From Leptodactylus fallax (lineage: Eukaryota > Chordata > Amphibia > Anura > Leptodactylidae), in NCBI GenBank assembly GCA_947044405.1, contig CAMRHE010000507.1, forward strand, positions 310,001 to 374,000: DNA of 64,000 bases, read 5' to 3'. The first letter of the stretch is position 1; every line of letters begins with the position of its first letter. The position numbers and the translations under genes are program-made. Below are positions 61,790-64,000 of this stretch, piece by piece. The notes under the pieces are model-generated. The model was not told the origin of the DNA, made no database searches, and was given only the letters and a program-made list of their open reading frames with translations.

Positions 61790-62730
61790 AGAAGAAATGT
61801 TAAAAAAGGGGAAAAAATTAAAAATTGGATTACAGATACTGAAATTTGGGGATAGCGGTATACAATACGGTAAATTGTAGCAACTAAAAACGAAAATATA
61901 ATGTCCTTCTTTTGGTACTCAGTTTCATGTCCCTCCAGTGTACTCTCAAACAGTATGATGTCATCCACAGTATATTTCCCCCTCCCTGTGGTCCTAACAT
62001 AGTATAATACCCCCATATTGATACCTCCACATTATACTGAGCCCTTCTTGTGGCTAATACTCACCTTGCCCCATTCTACTGAACCCCCCTCCCTGCTTCA
62101 TCATTGTACTCAACTTTATCTACTGTATGTTCTCTGGACACAGAGTTGAAGCCGGGACATACCTTCTTCTGCCTGGGACAGTGGGACAGCACACAAAATG
62201 CGGGGCTGTCACGCTGAATCTGGAATGGCTGAGAGGTATGTAATCAGCTTATCACAGTCAATATGTACATCCATGCTGAACGCTAGTACTACCGGATGTT
62301 ACAGCCCACTGGATGCCACTCTCTTAATGGACAATCACACACAGGCACATTCTGATCTCAGCCATAAAAAGGGTTAACTTTTAGCACACATTCAAAAGGT
62401 TAACACTGCTAAACAAAACTTTTCCACTCCCAGGTTATGGGTATGTTAGAGCAGCAAAGACAAACTTATCAATTCAATATCTAATATATAGTAGCACTCT
62501 GCTTACAAAATGTTACAAAAATGATAAAATGACTAAAATAAAAATGAAGCACAAATAAGTTGTATCAAAACAGTTACAGAAAAAAAGAGATAAAACAAAG
62601 AATATCAGACTTTTAACTAATTAGAATATCAAGAAACCCAGCCGCAGAGAAACAACTTGTAGTTGGATAGTATTAAAATCCTCATTTCATCTCCATGTGT
62701 CTAACCCATGTGGCATTTGATATGCTAGTT
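61790..62730. other. GLYAT gene 2 upstream intron or flank
   Basis: No exon that matches the missing GLYAT parts was found on the - strand. Short unit phrases such as tactgaaccc and cacattatactga near 62020-62100 resemble the minisatellite motif seen elsewhere. Confidence 0.4.
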
Positions 62731-62734
62731 TTAA

Positions 62735-63200
62735 AGGGAGTCTGTCACCAGAAGCAGCATATCACCCAAGCCCCGCAGATAGATAGGTTAGTGTCACCAG
62801 AACCAGCATATCACCCCAGCCCTGCAGATAGATAGGTTAGTGTCACCAGAACCAGCATATCACCCCAGCCCTGCAGATAGATAGGTTAGTGTCACCAGAA
62901 CCAGCATATCACCCAAGCCCCGCAGATAGATAGGTTAGTGTCACCAGAACCAGCATATCACCCCAGACCTGCAGATAGGTTAGTGTCACCAGAACCAGCA
63001 TATCACCCCAGCCCTGCAGATAGATAGGTTAGTGTCACCAGAACCAGCATATCACCCCAGCCCTGCAGATGGATAGGTTAGTGTCACCAGAACCAGCATA
63101 TCACCCCAGCCCTGCAGATGGATAGGTTAGTGTCATCAGATCCCATCATATCAACTCATCCCTGGAGATAAATAGGTTAGGGTCCCAAAACCCAGCATAT
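62735..63200. repeat. minisatellite, about 49-bp unit, 8-9 copies
   Basis: Unit gataggttagtgtcaccaga followed by accagcatatcaccccagccctgcagata. Copies are nearly identical in the centre and decay towards the right end (63130-63200). No open frame. Confidence 0.92.
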
Positions 63201-63204
63201 CACC

Positions 63205-64000
63205 CCAACTTTTTTCTGTTTGTGCCATCCATTCCACTTTCATAGATGGGGGTGTGGTGTGGATGGTGCACTAGATTTAGACAAATGACACATCAAATCT
63301 GTTGATTCGCACCTAGCACATGGTCATCATGATTATTATCTCCATCTGCTTTTCCTCCTCCTTCATGCTAACATCAGGCAGCCTGTAATGATTAACCCCT
63401 TCAAGACCGAGCCCAAAAATGCGTTAAGGACACAGCCTCCTTTTTTCAAAACTGACATGTGTCACTTTATATGGCAATAACTTTGAGACGACTTAACTTA
63501 CACAAGTGATTTTGAGACTGTTTTTTCGTGACACATTGTACTTCATGTTAGTGGTAAACACTAATGAATATTTTTGTATTTATTTATAAAAAAAATAGGA
63601 AATTTGATGGAAATTTGGAAAAAAATCGCAATTTTCAAAATGTGAAATGCTCTGCTTTTCAGACAGATAGTCATACCACCCAAATACATTAATACATATT
63701 ATCTACCATATCTCTGCTATATATCGGCATCATCTTTTAATCGTCCTGTAATTTATTTTGGATGTTAGAAGGCTTACAAGTGTAACAGCGATTTTCCAGA
63801 TTTACAAGAAAATTTCCCAAACTAATTTTTTAGGGACCACTTCAGTTCTGAAGAGGATTATAATGGCCTATATATTAGAAACCCCCATAAATGACCCCAT
63901 TTTCAAAACTGCACCCCTCAAATAATTCAAAATAACATTTGGGAAGTTTGTTAACCCTTTAAGCATTTCACTGGAATTAAAACAATATGGAGGTGAAATT
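63205..64000. repeat. dispersed repeat, runs off the window
   Basis: From about 63390 the sequence gattaaccccttcaagaccg, with gtgacacattgtacttcatg and cccccataaatgaccccatt further on, looks like a widespread amphibian repeat. ttaacccctt at the start could be a TTAA-type end (Kolobok or piggyBac style). Its far end is outside the window. No coding potential seen. Confidence 0.45.

Overview
The window looks like TE-rich nuclear DNA of an amphibian, most likely a frog. I infer this from the mix of elements: CR1 and L1/Tx1 LINEs, Tc1/mariner and hAT-like DNA transposons with MITE relatives, Gmr1-like and sushi-like Ty3/gypsy elements, a BEL/Pao element, and many low-complexity minisatellites. Nothing bacterial or viral is present, and I found no tRNA or rRNA gene and no CRISPR.

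Host genes. Only two are supported. (1) A glycine N-acyltransferase-like (GLYAT family) gene lies on the + strand. Four coding exons (3780-3887, 8722-8848, 18176-18311, 23470-23863) join in compatible phases and give 254 codons up to a stop. The first coding exon is missing, probably upstream. (2) The last exon of a second GLYAT-like gene lies on the - strand (61389-61782), with the rest beyond the right edge. The two are tail to tail. They share exon length, splice phase and about 100 bases of 3' flank, so they look like an inverted duplication now about 37.5 kb apart.

1-24 kb (GLYAT gene 1). The introns carry a 3.9 kb hAT-like element (8-bp TSD) with a Tc1 transposon inside it, several MITEs, an L2/CR1-type LINE fragment, gypsy remnants, two solo LTRs with perfect 5-bp TSDs, and five large minisatellites (one lies just upstream of the first visible exon).

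24.3-31.6 kb. A complete Gmr1-like Ty3/gypsy element on the - strand has canonical TG..CA LTRs and TSD GAGGC. Its integrase lies upstream of the reverse transcriptase, and its Gag carries a SCAN-like capsid segment. Small frameshifts separate integrase from RT.

32-42 kb. L1 fragments in both orientations, a 376-bp MITE, and a long, decayed CR1 LINE (-) that is itself split by LTR-like insertions.

42.4-59.2 kb. One old L1 LINE (+), bounded by a 14-15 bp TSD, holds three later insertions: a repeat composite (about 44.0-45.4 kb), a 7.3 kb BEL/Pao retrotransposon (TSD CCCAC) and a 2.9 kb gag-protease-only sushi-like element (TSD CTTCC). The latter has a predicted self-priming site.

59.2-64 kb. 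An L1 relic, a solo LTR, a CR1 relic, the GLYAT gene 2 exon, a 49-bp-type minisatellite and the start of a dispersed frog repeat.

All boundaries, TSDs and LTR differences were read by eye. Family names come from motif recognition, without any database search.
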